Shown here piece by piece: positions 1 to 8,799 of a stretch of DNA of 40,100 nucleotides. Source of the DNA: a bacterium (GTDB lineage: Bacteria > SZUA-79 > Acidulodesulfobacterales > Acidulodesulfobacteraceae); the NCBI GenBank assembly GCA_021789605.1, contig JAJYJI010000010.1:1-40100 (forward strand), read 5' to 3'. Below the pieces are notes generated by a model. The model worked only from the letters and a program-made list of their open reading frames with translations. It ran no database searches and was not told where the DNA came from. The first letter of the stretch is position 1, and each line of letters starts with the position of its first letter. Position numbers and translations under genes: made by a program.

Positions 1-102
1 GGTGTAATTTTCGGCTTGACTTTTATACGGGATTTAAGATATCTTAGCTTTAGTTTGACCGAATTTAAATTAAAAAAATCCATGAATTATGATTGGCGAT
101 AA
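1..102 (+). CDS. 3' end of an upstream gene, product unknown (partial)
   Basis: The first forward frame is open from the left edge to a TAA at 100-102, giving 33 codons that end in KKSMNYDWR. The other two forward frames hit stops early (first stops at 5-7 and 45-47). The beginning of the peptide is hydrophobic (GVIFGLTFI) and the end is basic, as in the C-terminus of a membrane protein, but this is too little to name a family. If real, it overlaps the start of the next gene by 14 bases, which would suggest one operon. The stretch is short enough that chance remains possible. Confidence 0.4.
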   Translation, partial: GVIFGLTFIRDLRYLSFSLTEFKLKKSMNYDWR

Positions 103-985
103 CATTAAAAAAGGTCTTAATTTCGGATTCAATACGGATTCTTTTTTCGGCATAGGATTCGGGGTTATAGGCGATAATAATTTAGAAAAGTTAAAAGCGA
201 AATTTAACGAATTTTTCAATCTTATCAACATTTACGGCATCGGCACCGTCGAAATAAATACCGAGATAGAACAGCTGTTTCCCGGCATTTTAGAAGATTT
301 TATAATTCCCGCTATAAAAAACTCTAATATAAGCAGTTTTTCCGTCCATCTTCCTTATTTGCAGTTAAATCCCGCAAGCCTTTTAGACGAATACAGGCAG
401 TTTTCCTCAAAAAGCATGATAAAAATCGTAAATGCCTTTAAAAACAGCGCCTTAAACGTTAAAAGATTTGTGATTCATTTAACGTCGGAATTCGAAGACT
501 CGATAATGCTTTTTCCTATTTCCGAAAAAGAAAAAAAAACCTTAATAGAAGGCGCAGTGGACAAGGCAATGAAAAGCATGTCGGAAATACTGGCCGCGAC
601 GGAGCTTGAACCCGGTATTTTCGCATTAGAAAACCTCGAGGTTTTTCCTTTCGGGTTTCTATATCCGGTCGTAGAAAAATTAGGCGTTTCGGTCTGCTTC
701 GACATCGGACACTGGGGACTGCAGGGACGCGAACCGCTTAGCTTTTTTGAACTGTTCGGAAGCGTCGAAGAAATTCATATTCAGGATATGACCGAAGAGA
801 AGCCTAATTTCAGAACAACCGTGAAAAACGAACATCGTCCTTTGGGTTCGGGCGTTCTGGACATCGAAGGATTTCTTAATTATCTTAAATCTAAAAAATT
901 CGGCGGTTCTTTAATTATAGAAAACAGGTCGGAAAAGGATTTGATTGATTCGCTGGAATTCCTCAAGCATAAAAAATTCTTATAA
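89..985 (+). CDS. Sugar phosphate isomerase/epimerase-like TIM-barrel protein
   Basis: This 298-residue protein has the pattern of the xylose isomerase-like / AP endonuclease 2 TIM-barrel superfamily. Candidate metal ligands sit at the ends of predicted strands: His87 in SVHLPY, Glu181 in ALENLE, Asp205 and His208 in CFDIGHW, His230 in EIHIQD and Glu278 in LIIENR. Members of this family isomerise or epimerise sugars or cyclitols, or cut DNA at abasic sites; the substrate cannot be told from sequence. The length is typical. The ATG at 89 has no clear ribosome binding site, and the ATG at 82 is in a different frame. It is followed after 114 AT-rich bases by a transporter, which would fit uptake and use of a sugar-like compound, but this is inference. 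Confidence 0.75.
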   Translation: MIGDNIKKGLNFGFNTDSFFGIGFGVIGDNNLEKLKAKFNEFFNLINIYGIGTVEINTEIEQLFPGILEDFIIPAIKNSNISSFSVHLPYLQLNPASLLDEYRQFSSKSMIKIVNAFKNSALNVKRFVIHLTSEFEDSIMLFPISEKEKKTLIEGAVDKAMKSMSEILAATELEPGIFALENLEVFPFGFLYPVVEKLGVSVCFDIGHWGLQGREPLSFFELFGSVEEIHIQDMTEEKPNFRTTVKNEHRPLGSGVLDIEGFLNYLKSKKFGGSLIIENRSEKDLIDSLEFLKHKKFL

Positions 986-1099
986 AAATTACGGCATAAA
1001 ATTGCTTTAAATTTATTCCGGTTTATATTAGTATTTATATTATATTTCAGTTATTCTAATCTATCATATATATTAAATTTCCCGTCCTAAAAAAATCTT

Positions 1100-2341
1100 A
1101 TGAAATCCGAAAACGGTTTATTTTTCACAAAACCCCTTTTGCTTTCTTCCGCGGGCATGTTTTTAGACGGCTATTCTTTGACCGTAATAGCGTTTGCGAT
1201 AATACTGATTAATCCTTATTTTCGCTTAAACGCACTGGAATCTGGTTCGATAATAGCTTCCGTAGTATTGGGAAGCGCGATAGGCGCATTGTCGATAGGG
1301 TATATGGGCGATATTTTCGGAAGGAAATCCGTTTATATACTTAACATGGCAGTTTTTGTAGCCTTTGGCCTCGCATCGGTCCTATCAGTAAATTTTTTAA
1401 TGTTATTTTTATCGCGTTTTGCGGTTGGAATTGCCGTAGGGGCAGATTATCCGATATCGAACTCTTATATTGCGGAAATTGCGCCTCGCGAACTAAGAGG
1501 TAAATATCTTGCCTTTTCAGGCTTGTCATTCGGCATCGGTTCTATATTTTCTTCTTTAGTTGCGGCGGCTTTTTTTCCTTTCGGCCCCGAAATGTGGAGG
1601 GTTATGCTCGGCGCAGGAATTATACCCGCGTTTATAGTCATGTTTCTTAGGATTTCGATGCCCGAATCTGCAAGATGGGTAAATTTAAAAAACAGGACGG
1701 ATAAGGAATTAAACAAAGTTTACATAAAGGGCATGTTTTCTAAGAGGCATATAAAAAATACGGTTTTATTTTCTCTTATATGGTTTTTATACGACATAGG
1801 CGCATACGGAATCGGACTTTTAATTCCTTTAATATTTAAAAAAAGCGGCCTCGTGTCAAACGAAGACAATGCGCTTATAACATCTCTTATTCTTTTAACG
1901 GGCGTATTAAGTTCGGCGATAGGACTTTTAAAAATCGATAAAATCGGAAGAAAGGGGCTGCAGCTTGCCGGTTTTGCCGGAATGGGCGCCGCCCTTTTTC
2001 TTCTTCCGTCCGTTTACGGAAGTTTAAGCGGCCTCGTAGCCGTAATCTTCGCCGCGGAAATTTTTAATTCTTTTGCTTCGCTTACCGTAGGAATATTTCC
2101 GGCGGAACTTTCGCATACTTCTTTCAGGTCTTCCGCATACGGATTTTCGGCAATGGCCGGAAAGTTAGGAGCGATATGCGGAGTCCTGATTATGACGATT
2201 TTTGTAAGAGAAAATAAAAATTTCGGCTATTATATGGTCGCTTTTTTAATAACGTGCGCTTTTTTTCTTTCTTTTTTGCTGCCTGAAACCAAAGATATGG
2301 AACTGGACGGGCTTATACCGCGTTATAAAACCAAAGGTTAA
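1100..2341 (+). CDS. MFS transporter, sugar-porter-like
   Basis: This 413-residue protein has about twelve hydrophobic segments, as expected for the major facilitator superfamily. The loop after helix 2 carries the motif A signature (GDIFGRKS, around residues 70-77). A second signature after helix 4 (IAEIAPRELRGK) is typical of the sugar-porter and metabolite:H+ symporter branches. Asp23 in the first helix (MFLDGYSL) matches a residue common in NiaP-like and phosphate or sugar symporters. It probably sits in the inner membrane and imports a small organic solute or ion by proton symport; the substrate is unknown. The C-terminal half repeats the motif weakly (KIDKIGRKGLQ). There is no obvious Shine-Dalgarno sequence before the ATG. 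The preceding TIM-barrel gene may be co-transcribed. Confidence 0.8.
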   Translation: MKSENGLFFTKPLLLSSAGMFLDGYSLTVIAFAIILINPYFRLNALESGSIIASVVLGSAIGALSIGYMGDIFGRKSVYILNMAVFVAFGLASVLSVNFLMLFLSRFAVGIAVGADYPISNSYIAEIAPRELRGKYLAFSGLSFGIGSIFSSLVAAAFFPFGPEMWRVMLGAGIIPAFIVMFLRISMPESARWVNLKNRTDKELNKVYIKGMFSKRHIKNTVLFSLIWFLYDIGAYGIGLLIPLIFKKSGLVSNEDNALITSLILLTGVLSSAIGLLKIDKIGRKGLQLAGFAGMGAALFLLPSVYGSLSGLVAVIFAAEIFNSFASLTVGIFPAELSHTSFRSSAYGFSAMAGKLGAICGVLIMTIFVRENKNFGYYMVAFLITCAFFLSFLLPETKDMELDGLIPRYKTKG

Positions 2342-2417
2342 TATAACATGACCGCGTCCAACGGCATAATAATTTTTTTTAGGAAGGTATAAAGAAAAAA
2401 TTAAAAGGATAAGACGA

Positions 2418-4595
2418 TTGCCTAAAAATTTACATGAAATTCATAAAAAAAAGAAATTAAGCAGATATCTGAATTACGCCGATATATTCGTAAAAATTAC
2501 CGGCCATATTTTTAAAAATAAAGGACTCTTTATAAAATTTATTAAATCGATGCGGCGGTCCGGTTTCAAACAAACGCTGGATAAAATTAAGAGCGGACTA
2601 TATAAAGAGCGTATTATTATATATCCTGCCAATATCGATTTTACTTTAAAAATCGTCGATTATGGAAATAGCCGTCATAAAGAGATAATCGAATTCCAAA
2701 AATTTACGTCTCCAAGGGTTTCGATAATAATTCCGGTTTACAATAATTTTAAAATCACATATAACTGTTTAATGTCAATCAAACAAAATACCGACGGGGC
2801 GGAATACGAGGTTATACTTGCGGACGATAATTCGAGCGACGAAACAGCCGCCGCAGACCGGTATATTAAAAATATTGTTATTTTAAGGGACGGCGTCAAC
2901 AGGGGTTTTTTGAAAAATTGCAACAATGCCGCAAAATACGCAAAGGGAGAATATATTGTATTTTTAAATAACGATACGCAGGTTCAGCCGGACTGGCTTT
3001 CGTCTATGGTTTTCACCATGGAAAACGAACCTTCGGCAGGTATTGTTGGGTCCAAGCTTGTTTATCCGGACGGCATTCTGCAGGAAGCCGGAGGGATAAT
3101 TTGGCGGGAAGGGTTAGGATTGAATTACGGAAAATTGGACGACCCGTTAAAACCGGAATATAATTATTTAAAAGAGGCCGATTATATATCCGGCGCATGT
3201 ATTATAATAAGGAAGCGGCTTTGGGACGTAATAGGCGGATTCGACGAAAGGTATTCCCCCGCCTATTACGAAAATGCCGATTTGGCTTTCGAGGTGAGAA
3301 AGCATGGATATAAAGTCTTATATCAGCCGAAAAGCGCGGTAGTCCATTTTGAGGGCATTTCGCATGGAACTGACGAAACCGGCGGAGTTAAAATATATCA
3401 GGAAATTAACAGGAGAAAATTTGCCGAGAAATGGCGGAATACTTTAGAGGGTTGTCTGCAAAACGGCCAAGACTTATTTTTAGCGCGCGACAGAAGCCGG
3501 AATAAAAAGCATATTTTGGTTATAGACCATCATGTGCCGCATTACGATAAAGACGCCGGCAGCAGAACCATTTGGCAATACCTCGAACTTTTTATAGATT
3601 TGGGATACCGGGTAAGTTTTATAGGAAACGACCCCAGACCGTATGAGCCTTATACCGGCATGCTGCAGCAAAAAGGAATAGAAGTTTTATACGGTAAAAT
3701 AGATATTGTCCGCTGGATAATCCAATACGCTAAATATTTTGATATTGTTTTTTTATCGAGGCCTAATATAGCGGAAAAATATATAGATATCATTAAAAAA
3801 AACACTTCTTCTAAAATTATATATTACGGACACGACCTTCATCAGGACAGATTAAAAAAAGAGCATGCCGTCACGAATGATAAGAAAACATTAGCCAAAA
3901 TGAACGCCGCTAAAAAACAGGAGTCGTATATTTTCGATAAAGCCGATATAGTTTTTATGCCTAACCGTCAGGAAGTCGATTTTGTGAACGATACGACAAA
4001 CACGAGAAAAGCAAAACATATAAAAGGTTTTTTCTACAGGACTATACCTCTTGGCACCGTTACGCCGTTTAAAAAAAGGTCGGAAAGCGTTTTATTCGTC
4101 GGTGGATTTAACCATACGCCAAATATCGACGGAGTATTATGGTTTGTCTCAAGCGTTTGGCCCGAAATAAAAAGAAGAAACAAAAACGCGCGCTTCGTCG
4201 TTGCCGGGTCAAATCCCCCCGATGAGATAAAAGACCTCCGCTCCGAAGACATAACCGTAACGGGATATCTGACGGACGAAAAATTATCGAAGCTTTACGA
4301 AAGCGTTAAACTTGCCGTAATACCTATAAGATACGGCGCGGGGCTAAAAGGCAAAACAGTCGAAGCGATAGCTTACGGACTTCCGGCAGTCTGCACGTCT
4401 GAGGGAGCCTACGGTTTAAATGAAACGCATGATTTCCTTAGCGTAACAGACGACCCAGCTTCGATAGCGGATACAATTATAATGTTGCTTAAAGATGAAG
4501 CGGAATGGCAGGCGAGGTCGGATAAATCTATAAGATACGCGCAAGCAAACTTTTCTTTCGAATCGGTAAAAAACGATTTTAAACATTTAATATAA
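2418..4595 (+). CDS. Two-domain glycosyltransferase (GT2-GT4 fusion)
   Basis: The 725-residue protein joins two glycosyltransferases. After a basic N-terminal stretch of about 95 residues, a GT2 (GT-A fold) domain runs from about 100 to 330, with the nucleotide-binding strand VSIIIPVYNN, the acidic motif DDNSSDET near 136-143 and the metal-binding equivalent NNDTQ near 184. A GT4-like (GT-B fold) domain runs from about 366 to the end, with a donor-site region near residues 640-665 that includes GAGLKGKTVEAIAYGLP. It probably adds two sugars in the cytoplasm to a lipid-linked polysaccharide. The start is a TTG at 2418 preceded by AAAAGGAT at 2403-2410, which is well spaced. It lies immediately upstream of the GDP-heptose genes, so heptose transfer is a reasonable guess but not shown. 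The fusion could also be described as a bifunctional rhamnosyl- or mannosyltransferase. Confidence 0.85.
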   Translation: MPKNLHEIHKKKKLSRYLNYADIFVKITGHIFKNKGLFIKFIKSMRRSGFKQTLDKIKSGLYKERIIIYPANIDFTLKIVDYGNSRHKEIIEFQKFTSPRVSIIIPVYNNFKITYNCLMSIKQNTDGAEYEVILADDNSSDETAAADRYIKNIVILRDGVNRGFLKNCNNAAKYAKGEYIVFLNNDTQVQPDWLSSMVFTMENEPSAGIVGSKLVYPDGILQEAGGIIWREGLGLNYGKLDDPLKPEYNYLKEADYISGACIIIRKRLWDVIGGFDERYSPAYYENADLAFEVRKHGYKVLYQPKSAVVHFEGISHGTDETGGVKIYQEINRRKFAEKWRNTLEGCLQNGQDLFLARDRSRNKKHILVIDHHVPHYDKDAGSRTIWQYLELFIDLGYRVSFIGNDPRPYEPYTGMLQQKGIEVLYGKIDIVRWIIQYAKYFDIVFLSRPNIAEKYIDIIKKNTSSKIIYYGHDLHQDRLKKEHAVTNDKKTLAKMNAAKKQESYIFDKADIVFMPNRQEVDFVNDTTNTRKAKHIKGFFYRTIPLGTVTPFKKRSESVLFVGGFNHTPNIDGVLWFVSSVWPEIKRRNKNARFVVAGSNPPDEIKDLRSEDITVTGYLTDEKLSKLYESVKLAVIPIRYGAGLKGKTVEAIAYGLPAVCTSEGAYGLNETHDFLSVTDDPASIADTIIMLLKDEAEWQARSDKSIRYAQANFSFESVKNDFKHLI

Positions 4596-4647
4596 GGCTT
4601 AGCAATTACGATGATTTACGACGTAAAATTAATAATTTTATAAACCT

Positions 4648-5409
4648 ATGATTAAACAGGCCGTTATTCTTGCGGGCGGGCTCGGCACAAGGCTAAGAAC
4701 CGTGATAAAAGAAGTTCCGAAACCGATGGCGGACATAGAAGGAAAGCCGTTTCTGGAATATTTATTAAGTTTCGCATCGGCTCAAGGAATAAAAGAGGTT
4801 ATTATATCCTGCGGGTATAAGCATGAAATAATTAAAAATTATTTTAAAAGCCGGTTCCGGGGTTTAAAAATATATTATTCGATAGAAAGCGAGCCGTTAG
4901 GAACCGGCGGGGCAATTAAAAAGGCGCTAAAATTTATAAATGAAAATAATGAGAAATATGAGGATATTTTAATATTAAACGGGGATACATTTTTTAATAT
5001 ATCAATAAAAAAGCTTTACGATTTTCATAAAACAAAAAATTCCGATTTAACCATGGCTTTAAAAACTTTAAAAAATTTTGACAGGTACGGCGTCGTCAAA
5101 TTGGACGCCGGCAATAAAATTATCGGCTTCGAAGAAAAAAAACCGCAAAAAGAAGCTTGCATTAACGGCGGGATTTATTTATTAAGCGCGGATTTAATAA
5201 ATTTTTTATCGGGTTCAAAATTAAATCTTCCCGACGTAAATTCATTCGAGAAAGATTTCCTCGAAATTTATTATAATTATGAAGGCGCCGAAAAAAAATT
5301 CGGCTTCTACGGTTTGCCGTTTGACGAAAATAATTATTTTATAGACATCGGAATTCCTTCCGATTATGAATCGGCAAAAAAAGAACTAAAAACTATGAAT
5401 ATAAAATAG
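4648..5409 (+). CDS. hddC: D-glycero-alpha-D-manno-heptose-1-phosphate guanylyltransferase
   Basis: This 253-residue protein belongs to the nucleotidyltransferase family that activates sugar 1-phosphates. The N-terminal LAGGLGTRL signature is followed by Lys25 in EVPKPM. The PLGTGGAI segment is near 83-90, and NGDTF at 111-115 supplies the metal-binding aspartate. HddC transfers GMP from GTP to D-glycero-alpha-D-manno-heptose 1-phosphate, giving the GDP-heptose used in S-layers, capsules and O-antigens. The next gene encodes the matching heptose kinase, and this pairing is the main reason for preferring HddC over other sugar-phosphate guanylyl- or uridylyltransferases. GmhA and GmhB, also required for the pathway, are not in the window. 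There is no clear Shine-Dalgarno site; a weak promoter-like pair (TTTACG at 4615, TATAAA at 4639, 18 bases apart) ends three bases before the ATG. Confidence 0.8.
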   Translation: MIKQAVILAGGLGTRLRTVIKEVPKPMADIEGKPFLEYLLSFASAQGIKEVIISCGYKHEIIKNYFKSRFRGLKIYYSIESEPLGTGGAIKKALKFINENNEKYEDILILNGDTFFNISIKKLYDFHKTKNSDLTMALKTLKNFDRYGVVKLDAGNKIIGFEEKKPQKEACINGGIYLLSADLINFLSGSKLNLPDVNSFEKDFLEIYYNYEGAEKKFGFYGLPFDENNYFIDIGIPSDYESAKKELKTMNIK

Positions 5410-5435
5410 AAATAAATATTCAGGAAATTACAATT

Positions 5436-6509
5436 ATGATACATTCAAAAGCGCCCTTAAGATTAGGCCTTGCAGGCGGAGGCACCGACGTGAGCCCATA
5501 TTCAGACATTTACGGAGGCGCAATATTAAATGCGACCATAAGCATGTATGCTTATGCGGTAATAGAGCCGTTTGAGGAAAACGGCTCTATCCCGCGTAAA
5601 TACTATAACTATAACCGACCGTGTGCCTGCCCGAATAATATCATATTGCATTCTATCGACAGAGAAGAATATTATTGCTATGATTTAAATAATTTTATAG
5701 GATATGACGGTAATTTGGACCTGATAAAATCGGTTTACAACAGGATAGTAAAGGATTTTACCAAAAAACCTTTGCCGTTTAAACTCTCGACTTATGCCGA
5801 TGCTCCCGCAGGTTCCGGCCTTGGAACGTCTTCGACTCTTGTAGTGGCCATAATAGGCGCTTTTGCGGAGTGGCTGAAACTGCCCTTGGGAGAATACGAC
5901 ATAGCACATCTTGCTTACGAAATAGAACGGAAGGATTTAAATATGGCCGGAGGCAAACAAGACCAATATTCCGCTACATTCGGAGGCTTTAATTTTATGG
6001 AATTTTATGAAAAAGACAATGTGATAGTGAATCCTTTAAGGATTAAAAGAGAATATATAAACGAGCTTCAATTTAATATGCTTCTTTATTATCTCGGCAC
6101 AAGCAGATTGTCTTCCGAAATAATAGAGTCGCAGATAAAAAACGTGAGGAGCAATAACGAAAAATCTATAGAAGCAATGCATAAACTTAAAGAACAGGCG
6201 GCATTGATGAAAGAAGCCATACTTAAAGGCAAACTCGACGATATAGGGAAAATACTTAACTTTGGCTGGAAATATAAAAAACAAATGACCGACTGCATTT
6301 CTAATCCTCTAATCGATGAAATATACGAAACCGCGCTAAAAAACGGCGCGACCGGAGGCAAAATAACAGGCGCCGGAGGCGGGGGATTCATGATGTTTTA
6401 TTGCCCAAACGGCGCTAGATATTCGGTAATAAAAGCTCTTCAAAAATTCGGCGGGGAATTTAGAAGATACCAGTTTACCGATTCCGGTCTTGAGACGTGG
6501 AATATTTAA
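5436..6509 (+). CDS. hddA: D-glycero-alpha-D-manno-heptose-7-phosphate kinase
   Basis: This 357-residue protein is a GHMP-family kinase. It opens with KAPLRLGLAGGGTDVSPYS, typical of the HddA branch, has the ATP-binding glycine/serine loop PAGSGLGTSS at 124-133, and has the C-terminal GAGGGGF motif near 320. HddA phosphorylates D-glycero-D-manno-heptose 7-phosphate at C1. After removal of the 7-phosphate by GmhB, the product is the substrate for the upstream guanylyltransferase. It follows hddC after 26 bases and a modest AGGAA site lies before the ATG, so the two are probably co-transcribed. A related fucose or other sugar kinase is possible, but the neighbour makes the heptose assignment the best one. 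Confidence 0.82.
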   Translation: MIHSKAPLRLGLAGGGTDVSPYSDIYGGAILNATISMYAYAVIEPFEENGSIPRKYYNYNRPCACPNNIILHSIDREEYYCYDLNNFIGYDGNLDLIKSVYNRIVKDFTKKPLPFKLSTYADAPAGSGLGTSSTLVVAIIGAFAEWLKLPLGEYDIAHLAYEIERKDLNMAGGKQDQYSATFGGFNFMEFYEKDNVIVNPLRIKREYINELQFNMLLYYLGTSRLSSEIIESQIKNVRSNNEKSIEAMHKLKEQAALMKEAILKGKLDDIGKILNFGWKYKKQMTDCISNPLIDEIYETALKNGATGGKITGAGGGGFMMFYCPNGARYSVIKALQKFGGEFRRYQFTDSGLETWNI

Positions 6510-6603
6510 ATTTAGCGATTTCATGAATTTTATGAATTGATATATAAATTAATTCGTTCTTCAAAAATAAAGTTTATATGCGCTCTATACGGCTTTTTTA
6601 TTC

Positions 6604-6632
6604 TTGCAAATAATCGGATTATTTATTATAAT
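6604..6632 (+). promoter_or_regulatory. Sigma70-type promoter for the polysaccharide exporter
   Basis: A -35-like TTGCAA at 6604-6609 is separated by exactly 17 bases from a perfect TATAAT at 6627-6632. The expected transcription start is about 6639, at or just before the ATG at 6641. The transcript of the exporter permease would then have almost no leader, and no Shine-Dalgarno site is present. The 125-base gap after hddA supports an independent promoter here. Confidence 0.5.
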
Positions 6633-6640
6633 TTTTGAAA

Positions 6641-7438
6641 ATGACGCCGCAAAAAAACAACCTGACCGAAGGTTTTAGGATATTAATAAAATACAAGTAC
6701 CTTATATGGGTCCTTTCGCTTAAAGAACTCAAAATTCAATACAGAGGCTCATATCTGGGCTTTTTCTGGTCGTTGGTAAACCCCATGCTCCTTCTGGTAA
6801 TTTACACTTTTTTGTTTACCGTAGTTTTTCATAATTCCCAGAAAGCATATCCCGTTTATCTTTTTTGCGGCATATTGCCGTTCACGTGGTTTCAAAGTTC
6901 GATTATAGTCGGAACCACGTCCATTTCCAATGCGGGGAGCCTTGTAACGAAATCGCTGATGCCGCCCGAAATTATAGTTCTTTCCAAAATAGGCGCAAAT
7001 CTGCTGAATTATCTTCTTTCCGTTCCGGTTCTTGTGTTATTTATATATATTTTTAAAATGGGCATAGGATTGCCTATTTTTTATTTCCCTTTATTGATTA
7101 TAATAGAATTTTTTTTCATAGCCGGAGTAAGCCTTTTTTTTGCGGCGCTTAACGTTTTTTACAGGGATATCCAGTTTATAATAATGAATCTGACCACTTT
7201 TTTGTTTTTTGCGATGCCGGTTATGTATTTCGACAGGCAGCTTCCTTTAAAAATAAGGCATATCGTTTATTTAAATCCTATCGCTTATATTATAAAATGT
7301 TTTCAGGATATTTTTTATTTTAACGTATTTCCCCGAACTCTTTATATCTTAATAATTCTTTCCATCTCTCTTTTGTTTTTTATTTTAGGCTATTTATATT
7401 TCGCCGCAAGAAAGGAGCTTTTCAGTGAGTTCGTTTAA
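6641..7438 (+). CDS. wzm: Polysaccharide ABC transporter permease (Wzm/KpsM type)
   Basis: This protein of 265 residues is an ABC-2 type permease with about six hydrophobic segments. It has the conserved N-terminal cytoplasmic stretch seen in Wzm/KpsM/TagG proteins (LKELKIQYRGSYLGFFWSLV), followed by helices ending in YFAARKELF. With the next gene it should form the inner-membrane exporter that flips a finished O-antigen or capsule polymer to the periplasm. A TTG two codons upstream (6635) is in frame, but the ATG at 6641 is preferred because the promoter TATAAT ends at 6632 and the longer form would lie at or before the predicted transcript start. The reading frame overlaps the ATPase gene by 14 bases. 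The symbol reflects the family rather than a proven O-antigen role. Confidence 0.87.
   Translation: MTPQKNNLTEGFRILIKYKYLIWVLSLKELKIQYRGSYLGFFWSLVNPMLLLVIYTFLFTVVFHNSQKAYPVYLFCGILPFTWFQSSIIVGTTSISNAGSLVTKSLMPPEIIVLSKIGANLLNYLLSVPVLVLFIYIFKMGIGLPIFYFPLLIIIEFFFIAGVSLFFAALNVFYRDIQFIIMNLTTFLFFAMPVMYFDRQLPLKIRHIVYLNPIAYIIKCFQDIFYFNVFPRTLYILIILSISLLFFILGYLYFAARKELFSEFV
7411..7417 (+). promoter_or_regulatory. Ribosome binding site fixing the GTG start of wzt
   Basis: AAAGGAG at 7411-7417 lies inside the end of the permease gene, seven bases before the GTG at 7425. It supports the GTG as the true start and implies translational coupling across the 14-base overlap. Confidence 0.7.
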
Positions 7439-8195
7439 TTCCGATTACGCCATAGAAATCAACAATATTACCAAGGTTTTTAAAAGGCTGTCTTCCCATA
7501 CCACTTTAAAAAAAGCTTTTATAGACACTATAACGTTTAACAGGAAAAGGCAGGTAAAGATATTAAAATTCACGGCTTTGAACAACGTAAGCTTCAGCGT
7601 AAAAAAAGGTGAGACTTTCGGAATAATAGGCCCTAACGGGGCGGGGAAAAGCACCCTCTTAAAAATATTATGCAGAATAATGAGGCCGACTGCCGGAAAT
7701 ATCGCCGTAAACGGTTCTTTATCCGCCTTGCTTGAACTTGGCACGGGTTTTCACCCCGAACTGACGGGAAGGGAAAATATACTGATTAACGGATTAATTT
7801 TAGGTTTGAACAAAAAAGAGATAATTGCAAAATATGACGAAATTATCGAATTCAGCGGAATAAAGAACTTTATAGACGAGCCTATTAAAACTTATTCGAG
7901 CGGCATGGCCGTTAGGCTTTCTTTTTCCGTTGCCGTAAACGTAAACCCGGATATTCTCGTCTTAGACGAAGTATTAGCCGTCGGAGACGCCGAGTTTCAG
8001 GCTAAAAGCAAAAAAAGAATAGAAGAATATATTAACAGCGGCAAAACGGTTCTATTGGTAAGCCACGAAAAAAATTCTATATTAAATTATTGCACAGAAG
8101 CTATGCTGCTATACAAAGGCGTTCTTACGGCAAAGGGCTATCCAAAAGAAGTAGTGGAAAAGTATGAGGAGATTGAAGGATACAAGTCTATTTGA
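7425..8195 (+). CDS. wzt: Polysaccharide ABC transporter ATP-binding protein (Wzt/KpsT type)
   Basis: The 256-residue protein is the ATPase partner of the upstream permease. Walker A is GPNGAGKST at 69-77, the ABC signature is YSSGM at 158-162, Walker B is ILVLDE at 178-183, and the switch histidine is in LLVSHEK. The text LLELGTGFHPELTGREN between Walker A and the signature is characteristic of the polysaccharide-exporter ATPases. It ends soon after the nucleotide-binding domain and lacks the C-terminal glycan-binding domain found in Wzt proteins of capped O-antigens, so export here may not depend on recognition of a terminal cap. That is an inference from length. It starts at GTG with a good ribosome binding site. 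Confidence 0.88.
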   Translation: MSSFNSDYAIEINNITKVFKRLSSHTTLKKAFIDTITFNRKRQVKILKFTALNNVSFSVKKGETFGIIGPNGAGKSTLLKILCRIMRPTAGNIAVNGSLSALLELGTGFHPELTGRENILINGLILGLNKKEIIAKYDEIIEFSGIKNFIDEPIKTYSSGMAVRLSFSVAVNVNPDILVLDEVLAVGDAEFQAKSKKRIEEYINSGKTVLLVSHEKNSILNYCTEAMLLYKGVLTAKGYPKEVVEKYEEIEGYKSI

Positions 8196-8235
8196 CGGAT
8201 AAAAACCTTTTAAAAACATAAAATTTAACCTGCCT

Positions 8236-8745
8236 ATGGATAATATCAGGATAGGAAGCGGCTACGACATACATAAATTTTTAGAAGCGGCGATTTTTGA
8301 AAAAGCCGCTAAGAAACTTTACCTCGGCGGAGTATTAATCGAAGGCCATATAGGAGTCGAGGCGCACTCCGACGGCGACGTCGTTCTTCATTCCTTAACG
8401 GATGCCCTGCTAGGAGCCCTGTCGCTTCCCGATATAGGCGTTCTCTATCCGGATAATCTTAAATCCACGAAAGGAATTAACAGCATAGAAATAATAAAAT
8501 ACGCTTACGGCTTGGTAAAAGATAAAGGATACGGCTTAGTCAACGCGGATATTACTATTATAACTCAGACGCCAAAAATCTCTATCTATAAAGAAAAAAT
8601 GACCGCGTCCGTATCCGGGGCTCTCGGCGTAGATGCAACGCGCATAAATATCAAAGGAAAAACAAAAGAAGGCCTCGATTCCGTCGGAAAGCAAAAAGCG
8701 ATAGAATGTTTTAGCGTCTGCCTGCTGTCGGCGGAACGCGCATAG
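8236..8745 (+). CDS. ispF: 2-C-methyl-D-erythritol 2,4-cyclodiphosphate synthase
   Basis: IspF cyclises 4-diphosphocytidyl-methylerythritol 2-phosphate in the MEP isoprenoid pathway. The 169-residue protein has the N-terminal signature RIGSGYDIHKF with zinc ligands Asp11 and His13, and HSDGDVVLHSLTDALLG with the third ligand His52. It is slightly longer than usual because of a short extra stretch (about residues 16-27) after the first signature. The C-terminal NIKGKTKEGL segment is the conserved CDP-binding region. It lies directly upstream of ispD, in the order opposite to the common ispD-ispF arrangement. It starts 40 bases after the exporter ATPase; no convincing Shine-Dalgarno site is visible. 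Confidence 0.93.
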   Translation: MDNIRIGSGYDIHKFLEAAIFEKAAKKLYLGGVLIEGHIGVEAHSDGDVVLHSLTDALLGALSLPDIGVLYPDNLKSTKGINSIEIIKYAYGLVKDKGYGLVNADITIITQTPKISIYKEKMTASVSGALGVDATRINIKGKTKEGLDSVGKQKAIECFSVCLLSAERA

Positions 8746-8799
8746 ATATAAATATATAAATATAGAACGTAGAACGATAGCTATAAAATAAACAAAAAA

